64,000 bases of DNA from Olsenella sp. oral taxon 807 (GCF_001189515.2 NZ_CP012069.2:2232001-2296000), one strand, 5' to 3'. Counted from the first letter of the stretch, positions 9,066-17,745 are shown. A program made the numbers and translations. Notes: generated by a model not told the origin, from the sequence alone.

Positions 9066-9429
9066 GTCGGCGGCGGGGGATGGCGTCGTGCCCCGGGGCA
9101 CCCGTGGCGACGTCGCCGCCCCCGGTGACCCCGGACGCGCGTCGCGTCACGTGTCCGACGACGCCATGCCCTCGGCAAGGTGCGACGGACTCCCCCGTGA
9201 CGGGACAGTCGACCTGTGGATGGAGGAGGTGCGCCGTGACGGCCCCGATGCGCTGGGGTTCGTCTGGTGCGAGGCCGTCCTCCGACCGGATGGCGAGCCC
9301 CCGGGGCCATCGGACTGGCGACCCTCCCGTCTCGGTCGGGCGACCAGGACGGGAGGCACCGGATTTGGGCGACAGACGCCCAAATCCGGTGCGAACTCTG
9401 CTCAAATCCTGGTGCGATTTTTGCTCAAT
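8924..9429. repeat. Degenerate IS21-derived repeat, copy 1 (interrupted)
   Basis: This segment is nearly identical to 23032-23550. It continues, beyond the nested elements at 9430-10590 and 10604-12337, into TTTAACTTGACAAAACAC at 12338-12355. The uninterrupted second copy shows that both elements inserted into this repeat. It holds the end of a decayed istB followed by non-coding DNA. Confidence 0.75.
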
Positions 9430-10590
9430 TCTAACAGTCTAGATAACGGGTGATAAATCTGCTAGGTCGAGCTGTGGAAACGCGCGTCGGTCATGAGCAA
9501 ATGGCGGACCACCCTTTCCGTCTCGGGCCATCTGTCCCGAGCCTGGTTGACCCTGAACAGGTAGACGTACCAGTTCAGGTAGCTCTGCAGGTTCTTCGGG
9601 TCCATGCCCGTGAACCGCCACAGATAGCGCTTCAGCCACGAGCACAGGTTGTTGACGAGCGACATGCGCTCCAGGTACACCGGGTCGCCGACGTCGGCCC
9701 TGTAGGCTTCGTGGGTTCCCTTCACGGCTCTCACCAGGGAGTCGTGCGACTTCTCCTTGTCTCCGACGATGGTCGAGCCCTCCGCTATGTGGGATTGAAG
9801 CCCATCCCTGATGCGCTTGGCCGAGGGCTTGCCGTGCCCGCACACCACCGCGACCGGGTTCTTGTGCACGTCGATCGCGACGGCTATGCAGAGCTTCTGC
9901 TTGGACAGGCCCCGCTTCCGCGCCTCGCCGTAGCCGTGCGCGAGGTCCGTGTCGTTGACGTAGGTCTCGTCGATCCAGACCCTGTCCTTGAGCACGATGC
10001 GCTCCTGGCAGCCGTCGACCGCCGCGAAGATGCGGTGGCGCCACTCCCAGGCGGTCTGGTGCGTCACCCGGCATGTCTCCGCCGCCGCGTCCAGCGGCAC
10101 GTTGAACCTCATGAGGTTGACGAAGCCGACCCAGGTCGCAAGCTCTTTCCTGCAGTGCTCGAGCACGGTTCCCGTGAGCGAGTTGAACCGCGTACCGCAG
10201 CTCTCGCACCGGTACCTCTGCAGCCCCGACTCGCTCCAGCCGTCCCTGGACGGCTCTGCCGCGCCGCAGCTCGGGCACGCGGGGTCCGGTCGGTAGAGTG
10301 CGGCGGCCTCGGCGTAGGTGCCGAATCCGTACTCGTCGCGGCAGCGCCGCTCGTCCACCGCCGCGGCGAGCTCGGTGAACTCGTCGTCAGTCATGGCGGC
10401 CACGCGCGCCGCGCAGGCGTTCTTCTTGGGCATGGCGATTCCCGTCCGCCCAAGCGCCCACCCGATCGGGAATTGTCGCCAAGCAAAGAAACCGGGTGGG
10501 CGCCTAGGCAATTTCTTTGTTGGCGAGACGATGGTATCACGGGACCGCCGGAACCCCGCCCGGGTATCACCCGTTATCTAGACTGTTAGA
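9430..10590. mobile_element. IS1595-family insertion sequence, copy 2
   Basis: The element is 1161 bp with perfect terminal inverted repeats starting TCTAACAGTCTAGATAACGG (9430 and 10590 inward). It is flanked by TTGCTCAAT at 9421-9429 and 10591-10599. It lies inside the degenerate IS21-type repeat, and comparison with the uninterrupted copy near 23541 confirms the empty site. It differs from copy 1 in sequence but shares the target octamer. Confidence 0.85.
9462..10433 (-). CDS. IS1595-family transposase (ISXO2-like DDE)
   Basis: The product is 323 residues from ATG 10433 (MPKKNACAARVAAMTDDEFT). An N-terminal zinc ribbon CPSCGAAEPSRDGW...CESCGTRF is followed by TGTVLEHCRKELATW, then the DDE core with WIDETYVNDTDL, KLCIAVAIDVHKN and IVGDKEKSHDSLV, and ending LQSYLNWYVYLFRV. 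The order and spacing match ISXO2-like transposases of IS1595. A longer frame from 10511 exists, but its extra 26 residues look non-native. The frame is intact, so the element may be active. Confidence 0.8.
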   Translation of the reverse strand: MPKKNACAARVAAMTDDEFTELAAAVDERRCRDEYGFGTYAEAAALYRPDPACPSCGAAEPSRDGWSESGLQRYRCESCGTRFNSLTGTVLEHCRKELATWVGFVNLMRFNVPLDAAAETCRVTHQTAWEWRHRIFAAVDGCQERIVLKDRVWIDETYVNDTDLAHGYGEARKRGLSKQKLCIAVAIDVHKNPVAVVCGHGKPSAKRIRDGLQSHIAEGSTIVGDKEKSHDSLVRAVKGTHEAYRADVGDPVYLERMSLVNNLCSWLKRYLWRFTGMDPKNLQSYLNWYVYLFRVNQARDRWPETERVVRHLLMTDARFHSST

Positions 10591-10603
10591 TTGCTCAATT
10601 TAA

Positions 10604-12337
10604 CCTGACTTCCCGTCACTTCCTTAGCCCACTGGACGCAGGGCCGGATCGCCGCCAGCCCCGAGAACCTGCGCCTAGCTGCTGAAATGCCTTGGCCGTC
10701 GCTTGCGTGCGGCGGCCACATCTGGTATCATGTGGCATAAGGTTTTCATTTATTCCACAGGAGGCGGGCATGTACATCAGCCACGACGTCGTGGACGGCA
10801 ACGAGTACGCGACGGTCGTCAGGTCCGTGAGGGACGGCGCAAGGGTCACGAAGGAGGACCGCGTGTACCTGGGCCGGGTCGTGGACAGGGCGCGCGGGGT
10901 GTACCGGAGCAAGGCCAGGGGCCTGTTCTCCTACGACCTGGCGACGGGCGAGTTCGGGCCCGCGCCGGAGGGCGTCGAGGGGCCGAGGAGGCGCAACGCC
11001 CGCGCCGCTCGCCCGACGCTCGCCGTGTCGTTCGGCGACGCGTTCCTGCTGGACTCGTTCCTGCGCTCGAGCGGGCTGATGGCCTGCGCCGACGCGTGCG
11101 GCCACGCCGAGCCCGACACGGTGCGGGCGCTGCTGGCGTTCTACGTGCTCACCGGCCTCGCCAACCGCCACGCCGGGGACTGGTGGGAGCTCACCTACGC
11201 GAGGCTCCTCTACCCCAGGGCCAGGATGGCCTCCCAGAGGGCCGGCGAGTGCCTGGCCGACCTCGGCAGCGAGGACGCCAAGCGCCGCTTCGTGGGCGAG
11301 TACCTGGCCCTCGTCGGCAGGCGGAGGGAGGCGGCCGCAGGCGGGCGCGCCGACGGCATCCTCATCGACTCCACGGGGCTGCCCAACTCCTGCCGCCTTC
11401 CCGTCACGGCCGTCTCCAACCACAACGGCGAGGTCAGCGAGGAGGTCCGCCTCATCTACGTCGCGCAGCGCGACACGGGCATGCCCCTCTTCTTCCGCCA
11501 CGTCGCCGGCAACGTGATCGACGTCTCCACCGTCACCCGCACCATCGCCGAGCTCAGGGCGATGGGCGTGGACACCAGGTTCGCCGTCCTCGACGCAGGC
11601 TACCACGCGAACGCGAGCGCCGACGCGCTGATGGGCGCGAGGGTGCCCATCCTCGCGAGGATGAGGCCCAACCTCAGGGCCTACAGGGAGGTCGTCGCGG
11701 GGCACCTCGACGGGCTCGAGGCCAGGGAGAACGCGGTCATGCACAATGGCAGGCTCGCGTGCGTCAAGTGCGTCCCCTGCGCCCTCGGCTCCAGGGGAGA
11801 CCGCAGGGGCTACGCCTACCTGTGCCTGGACGCCGCCATGCGCCGCGAGCTCGAGCGCGACGCCGCCAGGAGGGCCGCCGAGGGCGGGCTCTCGGGCGCC
11901 GAGGCCCACGACTCGATGGCCTCGAGGGGCGTGTTCGTGCTCGCCGGCACCAGGAGGATAGCCAGGGGGAAGCTGCTCCCCCTCTACTACGCCCGCGACC
12001 GGATCGAGAAGGTCTTCGAGATCGCCAAGCAGGGCGGCAAGGCCCTGCCCGTCTGCGTGCGGAGCGAGGAGACCTTCAGGGGGCACCTGCTCATGTGCCT
12101 CGTGGCCACCGCGGCGATCAAGATGATGTCAGACGTGCTTGCCTCGCGCAAGACCTCGCTCACGGTCGAGTCGATGCTGAGGATCCTGCACGAGCAGCAC
12201 GCGATAGAGTACGACGGGCGGCTGGTCACCACCGAGCCGGTCAGGAAGATGAACGAGGCGTACAGGGCCTTCGGGATCAGGTGCCCGGACACCATCGGGC
12301 TGCCAGTTGTGGGCTAAGGAAGTGTCGGGAACTCAGG
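10604..12337. mobile_element. IS4/IS1634-type insertion sequence
   Basis: The 1734-bp element has terminal inverted repeats of about 26 bp with two mismatches (CCTGACTTCCCGTCACTTCC on the left, reverse complement CCTGAGTTCCCGACACTTCC on the right). It is flanked by the 5-bp duplication TTTAA (10599-10603 and 12338-12342). It sits in the same degenerate repeat as the second IS1595 copy, 13 bp away from it. Confidence 0.8.
10770..12317 (+). CDS. IS4/IS1634-type DDE transposase
   Basis: ATG 10770 follows GGAGG; the product has 515 residues (MYISHDVVDGNEYATVV). The DDE landmarks are ILIDSTGLPNSC (first Asp), FAVLDAGYHANA (second Asp) and YYARDRIEKVFEIAKQGG (Glu within the Y-x(2)-R-x(3)-E-type signature). 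A helical insert lies between the second Asp and the Glu, as in IS1634/IS4 relatives. The frame is intact and bounded by the element's repeats, so it is likely functional. Long frames in the other registers are its shadows. Confidence 0.8.
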   Translation: MYISHDVVDGNEYATVVRSVRDGARVTKEDRVYLGRVVDRARGVYRSKARGLFSYDLATGEFGPAPEGVEGPRRRNARAARPTLAVSFGDAFLLDSFLRSSGLMACADACGHAEPDTVRALLAFYVLTGLANRHAGDWWELTYARLLYPRARMASQRAGECLADLGSEDAKRRFVGEYLALVGRRREAAAGGRADGILIDSTGLPNSCRLPVTAVSNHNGEVSEEVRLIYVAQRDTGMPLFFRHVAGNVIDVSTVTRTIAELRAMGVDTRFAVLDAGYHANASADALMGARVPILARMRPNLRAYREVVAGHLDGLEARENAVMHNGRLACVKCVPCALGSRGDRRGYAYLCLDAAMRRELERDAARRAAEGGLSGAEAHDSMASRGVFVLAGTRRIARGKLLPLYYARDRIEKVFEIAKQGGKALPVCVRSEETFRGHLLMCLVATAAIKMMSDVLASRKTSLTVESMLRILHEQHAIEYDGRLVTTEPVRKMNEAYRAFGIRCPDTIGLPVVG

Positions 12338-12342
12338 TTTAA

Positions 12343-12640
12343 CTTGACAAAACACAGGAGAAGAGTGCGCCCCTCGCCAGGACCAAGCACGTATGGCCGG
12401 GGAGGGAGGCGAGCCCCGCGGGGGGCGAGAGAGGAGGCGCGCGCTGTCGAAGGAGCGCCCCGGGACCGCCCGCGCCTGCGCGACGAGGGAGGCGTCGCGG
12501 GCGACCTGCGACTGCGGGGCCAGGGACGACGCTGGGTCGGGGCCGAACGCCCTGCGCGGCCGGGTCACGCGCCCGGACGTCCCCCGGACGAGGACGGTCG
12601 CCAGGACCATGCGGGAGCGCAGGGCCGAGATCCCGGGCCA
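12343..12640. other. GC-rich element debris
   Basis: After the end of the nested repeats (TTGACAAAACAC) the sequence becomes highly GC-rich and contains no credible gene. In the plus frame entering the next feature it has an Arg/Gly-rich product that is probably decayed transposase. Confidence 0.45.
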
Positions 12641-12812
12641 CTCCGGCCACGGGCCCGCCAACGCCGTCCCCGGGGGAACGAGCTCGGCGGTCCAGTCGGC
12701 CAAAAGGCAGGCACGAGGGCTCGGTAACTTGGAGTACCTCGAGACCATCATCTACCCGAGACTAGGAAAGCTACGTTTTCCCAGACGTCCCTCTGTGCTA
12801 CCCACTAAAAAC
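12640..12812 (+). pseudogene. ISL3-type transposase, C-terminal remnant
   Basis: The frame reads NAVPGGTSSAVQSAKRQARG then LGNLEYLETIIYPRLGKLRF. This resembles the end of ISL3-family transposases (N...leginslvQ.aKrrARGyrn...f.t.iYl..GkL). Only the C-terminus is visible; upstream homology dissolves into GC-rich debris. It ends where lower-GC intergenic DNA with the next promoter begins, so it marks an element boundary. Confidence 0.45.
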
Positions 12813-12842
12813 CGCGAGGAGCCCAATGTTCTTTGTCGAAAC

Positions 12843-12870
12843 TTGCATATATATTAACATGTGGTATTAT
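12843..12870 (+). promoter_or_regulatory. Promoter of a probably leaderless HTH-NTase operon
   Basis: TTGCAT (12843-12848) and TATTAT (12865-12870) are separated by 16 bp. The ATG at 12879 begins 8 bp after the -10 box and has no Shine-Dalgarno sequence, so the transcript would start at or next to the start codon. Leaderless mRNAs are common in actinobacteria. Confidence 0.5.
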
Positions 12871-12878
12871 ATATACAA

Positions 12879-13580
12879 ATGGAAAACGCGCACGACATAG
12901 CATCCGGTTACACGACCTCGCAGGCGGCGAGGCTCCTAGGCGTAGGCAGGCACGAGGTGGCGAGGCTCGTGCGAAACGGCATCCTCCGCGCCAGGAAAAC
13001 CGACTCCGGCACCCTCGCGATCGATCCCGGCAGCGTGCACACCCACGAGGCGCTCTCGCAGTTCAAGGGTAGGCCATGGAGCCCGCAGACCGCCTGGGCG
13101 GCGCTTCTGGCGATAGGCGGGGACGACGTCTCCTGGCTCGAGTACCACAAGAGGCGGCGCCTGCTCCTGAAGCTCAGGGAGATCGGCGCAGGAGAGCTCA
13201 TCTGGCTCGCGCGGAACAGGATGGAGGCGAGGAGGTACCTTGTATCGCCGTCGTTCGAAGACGACGTGCGGAAGGCGCTCGTGGCCACGGGGATGGCCTC
13301 GGTCCTTGCAAACGACCTCGGACTCGCGTCGACGGCCCCCGTCTTGGATGGGTATGTGGTCGGGATGACTGCGGAGGAGCTAGAGCACGACTTCTTCCTC
13401 GTGGAGGACGCGACGGGCTCGTGCACCGCGAGGTTCGCGAGCGACCTGCCCGATTCACTGGCTGATGCCACAGAGATGCCTGCGGCGGTCGTGGCCGCTG
13501 ACCTGGCGATGTCGGTCGACGCGCGCGAGCGCAGGTGCGGGCTCGACTACCTGGAAGGGCTCCTCGATGGAATGCGCTGA
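12879..13580 (+). CDS. HTH protein, putative antitoxin of a nucleotidyltransferase pair
   Basis: The 233-residue product starts MENAHDIASGYTTSQAARLLG. Residues 10-50 form a MerR/excisionase-like winged helix (TSQAARLLGVGRHEVARLVR, then GILRARKTDSGTLAIDPGSV). The rest is soluble, alpha/beta in character and matches nothing I can name. It overlaps the next gene by 14 bp, so the two are translationally coupled. By analogy with AbiE-type systems it would bind its own promoter and neutralise the partner. A GTG at 12861 is an alternative start but lies in the promoter. Confidence 0.55.
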   Translation: MENAHDIASGYTTSQAARLLGVGRHEVARLVRNGILRARKTDSGTLAIDPGSVHTHEALSQFKGRPWSPQTAWAALLAIGGDDVSWLEYHKRRRLLLKLREIGAGELIWLARNRMEARRYLVSPSFEDDVRKALVATGMASVLANDLGLASTAPVLDGYVVGMTAEELEHDFFLVEDATGSCTARFASDLPDSLADATEMPAAVVAADLAMSVDARERRCGLDYLEGLLDGMR

Positions 13581-14295
13581 ACTGAAGGTATCGAAGCTCA
13601 TGAAGCCATGGGATGTCGTCATAGAGCTCGGAGACGGCCTACCGGAGGGCTCATGGGCGCTCGTCGGCGGGCTCATGACGCAAGCCCACGCGATGATCGC
13701 GGGATGCCAGTCCCGCGCGACCGTGGACGTCGACGTCCTGGTCGACGTGATGGCCTCGACCCCCAACATATCCACCGTGATAAAACAGCTTGAAAGTATG
13801 GGGTTCGCCCTCAAAGAGCCCGGTTTGCGCGGCACCGCCTTCCACCGCATGACGCGCGGAGCACTCGTCGCCGACATCTTGGTGGCCGACCACCTGCCTT
13901 CGGGCAAGGCCAGGTCCGCCAAGGTCAACGGGTGGCCGATGATGGAGATCGCAGGCGGGGCCCAGGCGATCGAGCGGGGCATGGACCTCGCGCTGATCCA
14001 CGAGGACGGCTCGACCAGGATACGCATACCCGACCTCCTGGGAGCGCTCGTCCTCAAGAGCGCGGCATACTGCGCGGACAGACGCGACAGGCGCCGCCAC
14101 CTGGACGACATCGCGCTGCTCGCGAGCCTCGTCACCGACCACAAGGGCTGCATCGAGCGGCTTCACGGATCGGACAAGAGGCGGCTGCGGACGGCCGCGA
14201 GAGCGCTTTTCGACCCCAACAGCAGCTCCTGGACGCGCCTGAACCCCGAGAAGCGCAAGGCGGGGCAGTTCACCCTCGCCGTGCTCACCCGATGA
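13567..14295 (+). CDS. AbiEii/MNT-type nucleotidyltransferase, putative toxin
   Basis: The 242-residue product carries WALVGGLMTQAHAM then RATVDVDVLVD (residues 30-60). The GG and D54-x-D56 pair are the hallmarks of the DNA-polymerase-beta nucleotidyltransferase fold used by AbiEii-type toxins. Downstream, ADILVADHLPSG provides a third acidic site and IRIPDLLGALVLKSAAYCAD is the helical region seen in this superfamily. It starts inside the upstream HTH gene. AbiEii toxins act on RNA or tRNA 3' ends, and the substrate here is unknown. Confidence 0.65.
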   Translation: MECAELKVSKLMKPWDVVIELGDGLPEGSWALVGGLMTQAHAMIAGCQSRATVDVDVLVDVMASTPNISTVIKQLESMGFALKEPGLRGTAFHRMTRGALVADILVADHLPSGKARSAKVNGWPMMEIAGGAQAIERGMDLALIHEDGSTRIRIPDLLGALVLKSAAYCADRRDRRRHLDDIALLASLVTDHKGCIERLHGSDKRRLRTAARALFDPNSSSWTRLNPEKRKAGQFTLAVLTR

Positions 14296-14425
14296 AGGGA
14301 CGGACAAGGGCGCGCGTTCGTCGCCAGGACCACCGATGGGCGCATGCGTGACCGGGTCGCACTTGATTCCGGAAATGCCAGCGAATACGACCTGAAGATC
14401 TCCTCGAACAAAGACGGGTTTGCGT

Positions 14426-15926
14426 CTAGTCATGCAAACGATACCGCCGTGCGCTCGTTGCACCGCTCACCGACACGAACTCAAGCTCCGTTAGCCCGCG
14501 TAATAATACGTTAGTCTGAGAGGTCCCCATTTTAATTCCTTGGGCTATTTCTGCAGTTCTTGAAGGCCCGTTGGCTTCCAGATAATTCAGCACCGCCCTC
14601 TGCGCGTCCGTCAGCGAATCATCGCCGCGCTTCGACGGTCTTCGACGGTCTTCGACGGTCTTCGACGGCGCTTCGCCGGCCGAATCGGCAGAGACGAGCG
14701 GCAGGGTGAGCGTGGTGCGGTCTGGGCCGTAGGCGACCTCGTAGCCCGGCTCGGCGTACCCGGCCCATGCCCAGCCCCCGAAGATCTTGTCCATGCCGCT
14801 GCCCGCGCGCTCGCCGATCTCCACCATCGCGAACATCCTCATCATGGTCTCGTTGCGCGGGTCGGTGCTGCCGGGCTTCTTCGCCTCTTCGACGGGCATG
14901 CGGAAGTCTCCGGGGTTTGCGATGGTGATGGCCTCGTCGTCCCACACGCACACCACGCCGCGTCGGTCGAACCAGTTGGCGTTGGTGAGCGCGTTGACTA
15001 TCGCCTCGCGCAGCGCCTCGTGGGCGGGCGTGTCGTCCACGCGGTCGACGCCGTCCAGGCGGAAGGGCACCTTGAGCGCCGCCTTGAGCTTGTTGTACAC
15101 GCGGAAGTAGAAGTCGTATACGTTGCCCGTCCAGTCGCCCGGCTGGCTGGTGAAGCGGTCCTCCCAGCGCGTGTCGTGGCCCGTCTCCTGTCGATAGTCC
15201 AAGAAGAAGTGCGGGAACTCGTAGGTGATCCAGCGGTCCTCGCCGAACATGAGGAGTCCGGCGCGTGTCGGACGTAGCTCGCCGTTCTCGTTCACGCGCA
15301 GCGCCCCGATGTCGGTGAGGAAGGTCTCGTCGTCGGCCTTGCCCCACACGTGGCCCTCGTTGCGCTGGTCGAATCGGCGTCGATAGGCCGCGACCGTCTC
15401 GCGATTGATGAACTCCACGCGAGCGCTCTCGGCGATGGCTGCGTCCTGGCTCGAGGTGTCGGAGTCGCGCAGCATCGAGAGCACCTCCTCGCGCTTGCAC
15501 TGGTGGTCGCCCGTATGCGTGCGGCGGAAGGTGCCGCCGAAGATGCTGTTGTCGATGTAGACGGGCCTGGTGCAACGGTCGACCCACGGAACGCGAATGA
15601 CCACGATGTCCTTGCCTTCCACGGTCTCCACGGTGGCATCTGCGTCCTTCATGAAGCGGGCGGAGAGCTTGTCCTCGGAGAGCGCCGCGTTCCAGAAGTC
15701 GTCGAGCACCTTCTCGGCCTTCGGGATGCCATGCACTACGAAGCTGCCATCGTCCCTTGCGCTCGGAGACGCCCAGCACGATGACGCCGCCGGCCGTGTT
15801 GGCGAAGGCCGAGACCGTCTCCCACGCGCTGCGCGGAAGCTCGCCCTGCCCGTCACGCCCAAGCGCCTTCTTCGCCTCCAGGCGGTTGCCCTCCCGGTAT
15901 GTCTTGAGTTCGTTGAGGTCGAACAT
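14426..15926 (-). CDS. Schlafen/AlbA-type ATP-binding regulator (one apparent frameshift)
   Basis: ATG 15926 follows GGAGG. The first 45 residues (FDLNELKTYREGNRLEAKKA... to GGVIVLGVSERK) and the remainder (DDGSFVVHGIPKAEKVLDDF...) are the AlbA_2 domain of 'putative DNA-binding' regulators. They lie in different frames, and removing one G from the GGG near 15765 joins them into 499 residues. Later come REAIVNALTNANW (GHKL-like ATPase helix), RMFAMVEIGERAGSGMDKIF and a C-terminal winged helix (LTDAQRAVLNYLEANGPSRT). A 10-bp tandem repeat lies between the last two. Upstream on the same strand is a fragment whose stop overlaps this region. Confidence 0.6.
14631..14670. repeat. 10-bp tandem repeat inside the AlbA-type gene
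   Basis: The unit TTCGACGGTC occurs three times perfectly and a fourth time with two changes. Because 10 is not a multiple of three, gain or loss of a unit would shift the reading frame ahead of the C-terminal winged helix. At the present copy number the helix is in frame with the central domain. Confidence 0.75.
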
Positions 15927-15949
15927 GTAAGCCTCCGTCCGTCCTATCT

Positions 15950-16114
15950 CATTCTTGCTCATCATTTGGCTTTTGCGCCGAGAGAAGCCTATCGGTTAAG
16001 TGGCCGAATATCGCCCTGTCAATCTTGGTCTTCATGATGCGCATGTTGTCGTACCGTTCGGCATTTGCCTGGAGCCACGCTCCAATATCCGTCGAATCTA
16101 TGGAAACACTGATT
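15950..16114 (-). pseudogene. C-terminal fragment of an unrecognised protein
   Basis: The minus-strand frame reads STDIGAWLQANAERYDNMRI, MKTKIDRAIFGHLTDRLL and ends at 15950 inside the region upstream of the AlbA-type start. The residues look like genuine helical protein, but the frame is closed by a stop just upstream (about 16115) and has no start with a ribosome-binding site. It is probably the surviving end of a gene cut by the rearrangement that placed GC-rich DNA at 16115-16330. Confidence 0.35.
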
Positions 16115-16117
16115 TAT

Positions 16118-16427
16118 TCAAGTCTCGCCGGAGTCGCGCAGCAGCGGGATCCGGGCCCTGGCAGCGGCCTGTGCCTGTGCCTGTGCCTGGGCCGTACGCA
16201 TGCGGGCCAGGCGCCCGGGCATCTCCCTGTCCTCCGTGCCCAGCGCCACCGCCGTCTTCGACCCCGCCAAGCCGTACCTCCCGTCCTCGCCCCCCGCCGG
16301 CGGTAGCATGCCACACCTGCAGTCCAATTACTTCGTGGATATTATACTGGTCGGTTACATCCCGATACACAAGATCGGAGAGGGACGGCCTTGCACAGTG
16401 ACCAAGGGAATCGTTCTGATGGCAGAA
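16118..16427. other. GC-rich block with a short minus-strand ORF
   Basis: A 69-residue minus-strand frame (16118-16327) contains four alternating Ala-Gln pairs encoded by a 6-bp tandem repeat (about 16169-16192) and resembles decayed transposase DNA. I cannot name it. The block ends in AT-richer intergenic DNA ahead of the next AbiE-type gene. Confidence 0.3.
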
Positions 16428-16487
16428 GGTTATGCGAAGTCGGTCTACCGCCTGAGCATTCTCATGCCGGCACAACTTCGCATAACC
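16428..16487. repeat. 13-bp inverted repeat sharing the GGTTATGC motif of the RIT ends
   Basis: GGTTATGCGAAGT at 16428-16440 and its exact complement at 16475-16487 enclose 34 bp. The RIT inner repeat ends begin GGTTATGCAAAGG. It could be a recombinase binding site or a coincidence. Confidence 0.5.
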
Positions 16488-16573
16488 GACGCCTTCTCAT
16501 AACGGTGGAAATGAGTGAACACGAGAAAGGAAAGTGGCTGTCAATAGTTATACACTTCTGTTAAACTTCTGCC

Positions 16574-17099
16574 ATGACGCACTTCGACGACATATACGAG
16601 ATAGCGGCGGACAACTATGGCCTCGTCACCTTCGCCGAGGCGCGGGAGGCGGGCGCCACGGGCGGAGAGCTCGGCCGCTGGGTCGCCCAGGGAAGGCTCG
16701 AGCGCAGGGGGCGCGGCACCTATCGCCTCGTGAGGCGCACCCCCACCCCCCTACGACCGCTACGCCGAGGCCGTCGCCCTCGTGGGGCCCGGCTCCGTCG
16801 TGTGGGGCGACTCCGTCCTCGCGATGCTGGACCTCGCCTACGAGAACCCGCCCGTCGTCTACGTCGCGTTCGCGAGGCGCGTGCGAAGGGCGCTCCCCGC
16901 ATGGGTGAGGCTCGTGGGCGAGCACGTGGACGAGCGCACCGTCTACGAGGGCGTGCCCTGCCAGGCGCTCCCCGAGGCGATCCGCGCGTGCAGGGGGCAC
17001 GTCCTTCCCGAGCGGCTCGCAGACGCCGCGCGGGATGCCCGTGCGCGCGGGCTCATCACCAGGGCGGAGGCGGCAGAGCTCGAGGAGGACATGGCATGA
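16574..17099 (+). CDS. AbiEi-type antitoxin (one apparent frameshift)
   Basis: The product starts MTHFDDIYEIAADNYGLVTF. Residues 1-60 form the winged helix of the AbiEi antitoxin N-domain (AREAGATGGELGRWVAQGRL, RRGRGTYRL). The frame breaks at a C-rich run (16742-16752). Removing one C gives YDRYAEAVALVGPGSVVWGD, then LAYENPPVVYVAFARRV and the end at TGA 17099, 174 residues in all. AbiEi proteins repress their operon and neutralise an AbiEii nucleotidyltransferase. The next start codon overlaps the stop as ATGA. Confidence 0.65.
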
Positions 17100-17170
17100 G
17101 CGGGCGCAAGAGGCCCAACAGCAGGCGAAACCTGGACATAGCGAGAGCATTTCACGGGCATGATTACCGC
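17096..17170 (+). pseudogene. Truncated AbiE-type partner gene
   Basis: ATG 17096 overlaps the antitoxin stop, and the first residues are MSGRKRPNSRRNLDIARAFH followed by GHDYRAS. This is the basic N-terminus expected of a toxin partner, but the frame loses any protein character after about 17170 and runs into DNA unrelated to a nucleotidyltransferase. The toxin of this module therefore seems deleted while the antitoxin remains. Confidence 0.45.
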
Positions 17171-17329
17171 GCGTCACGCGACATCCGAGAAGCCAGCATG
17201 CCGCCCATGCGAAGCCACCGCAGACCCGCGCACACCACACCACCAACGCAAGCGCCTCTGTACGCGGCACGCAGGCCCCGCAGTAACCACGCCGAAGTAT
17301 TCCCACGCGCTGCCACCACGCAAGACCCC

Positions 17330-17745
17330 ACCCCATCTCGCCTTGTCCACGAAGACTCGCCCACAGCCCGGTCGGCGCGAGGGCCGCGAAAACGTACCCT
17401 AAGGCCGTCCCGTCACTCGTCTTCGGCCTTGATCGACTCTGCATCGACGTACTCGAACGTTACGTAGTCGCCCAGATCGAGGAAGCGAACTCTTTCAGCT
17501 CTGCCAGCGCCTGCTCCAGGGTAACTCCTTCGATAAGGATGTCTATGTCGCGCGTCGCCCGTGCGCCTATGGTGCGAGCAAGCATGCTCTGCCCCCTTTG
17601 GGGGGAGGAGAGCTTGGGCTGCTGAACACCCGACACAGCAGGCGATGGAGGTAGAAGCCGCAGCGGCGCGTCCCGTATCCATGCTCGAGGCTCTAAACGT
17701 GGCGGTAACCGCCATCTCGTGGGCCTCGGGGGTCTTGTACCCCAT
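17330..17745 (-). pseudogene. AbiEii-type nucleotidyltransferase, multiply broken
   Basis: Pieces in different minus-strand frames spell an AbiEii toxin: MGYKTPEAHEMAVTAT from ATG 17745, then YLHRLLCRVFSSP, then LARTIGARATRDIDILIEG (the D-x-D nucleotidyltransferase site), then YVTFEYVDAESIKAEDE and, after a TGA at 17413-17415, RDGLRVRF. At least three one-base shifts plus the stop are needed to explain it, more than sequence error would comfortably give. ATG 17745 lies one base after the stop of the upstream antitoxin gene. Confidence 0.6.

Noticed and set aside
8249-9442. Long overlapping frames on both strands (around 380-400 residues)
   Set aside because: Very GC-rich decayed DNA keeps stop codons rare in several frames; only a short istB-like stretch is recognisable.
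9450-10589. 379-residue plus-strand frame across the second IS1595 copy
   Set aside because: Antisense to the zinc-ribbon/DDE transposase and running through both terminal repeats; no protein-like features.
10703-12727. 674-residue plus-strand frame overlapping the IS4-type transposase
   Set aside because: It is the +1 shadow of the transposase; the product is Arg/Gly/Pro-rich without domains, while the other frame carries the DDE motifs, an RBS and element-matched ends.
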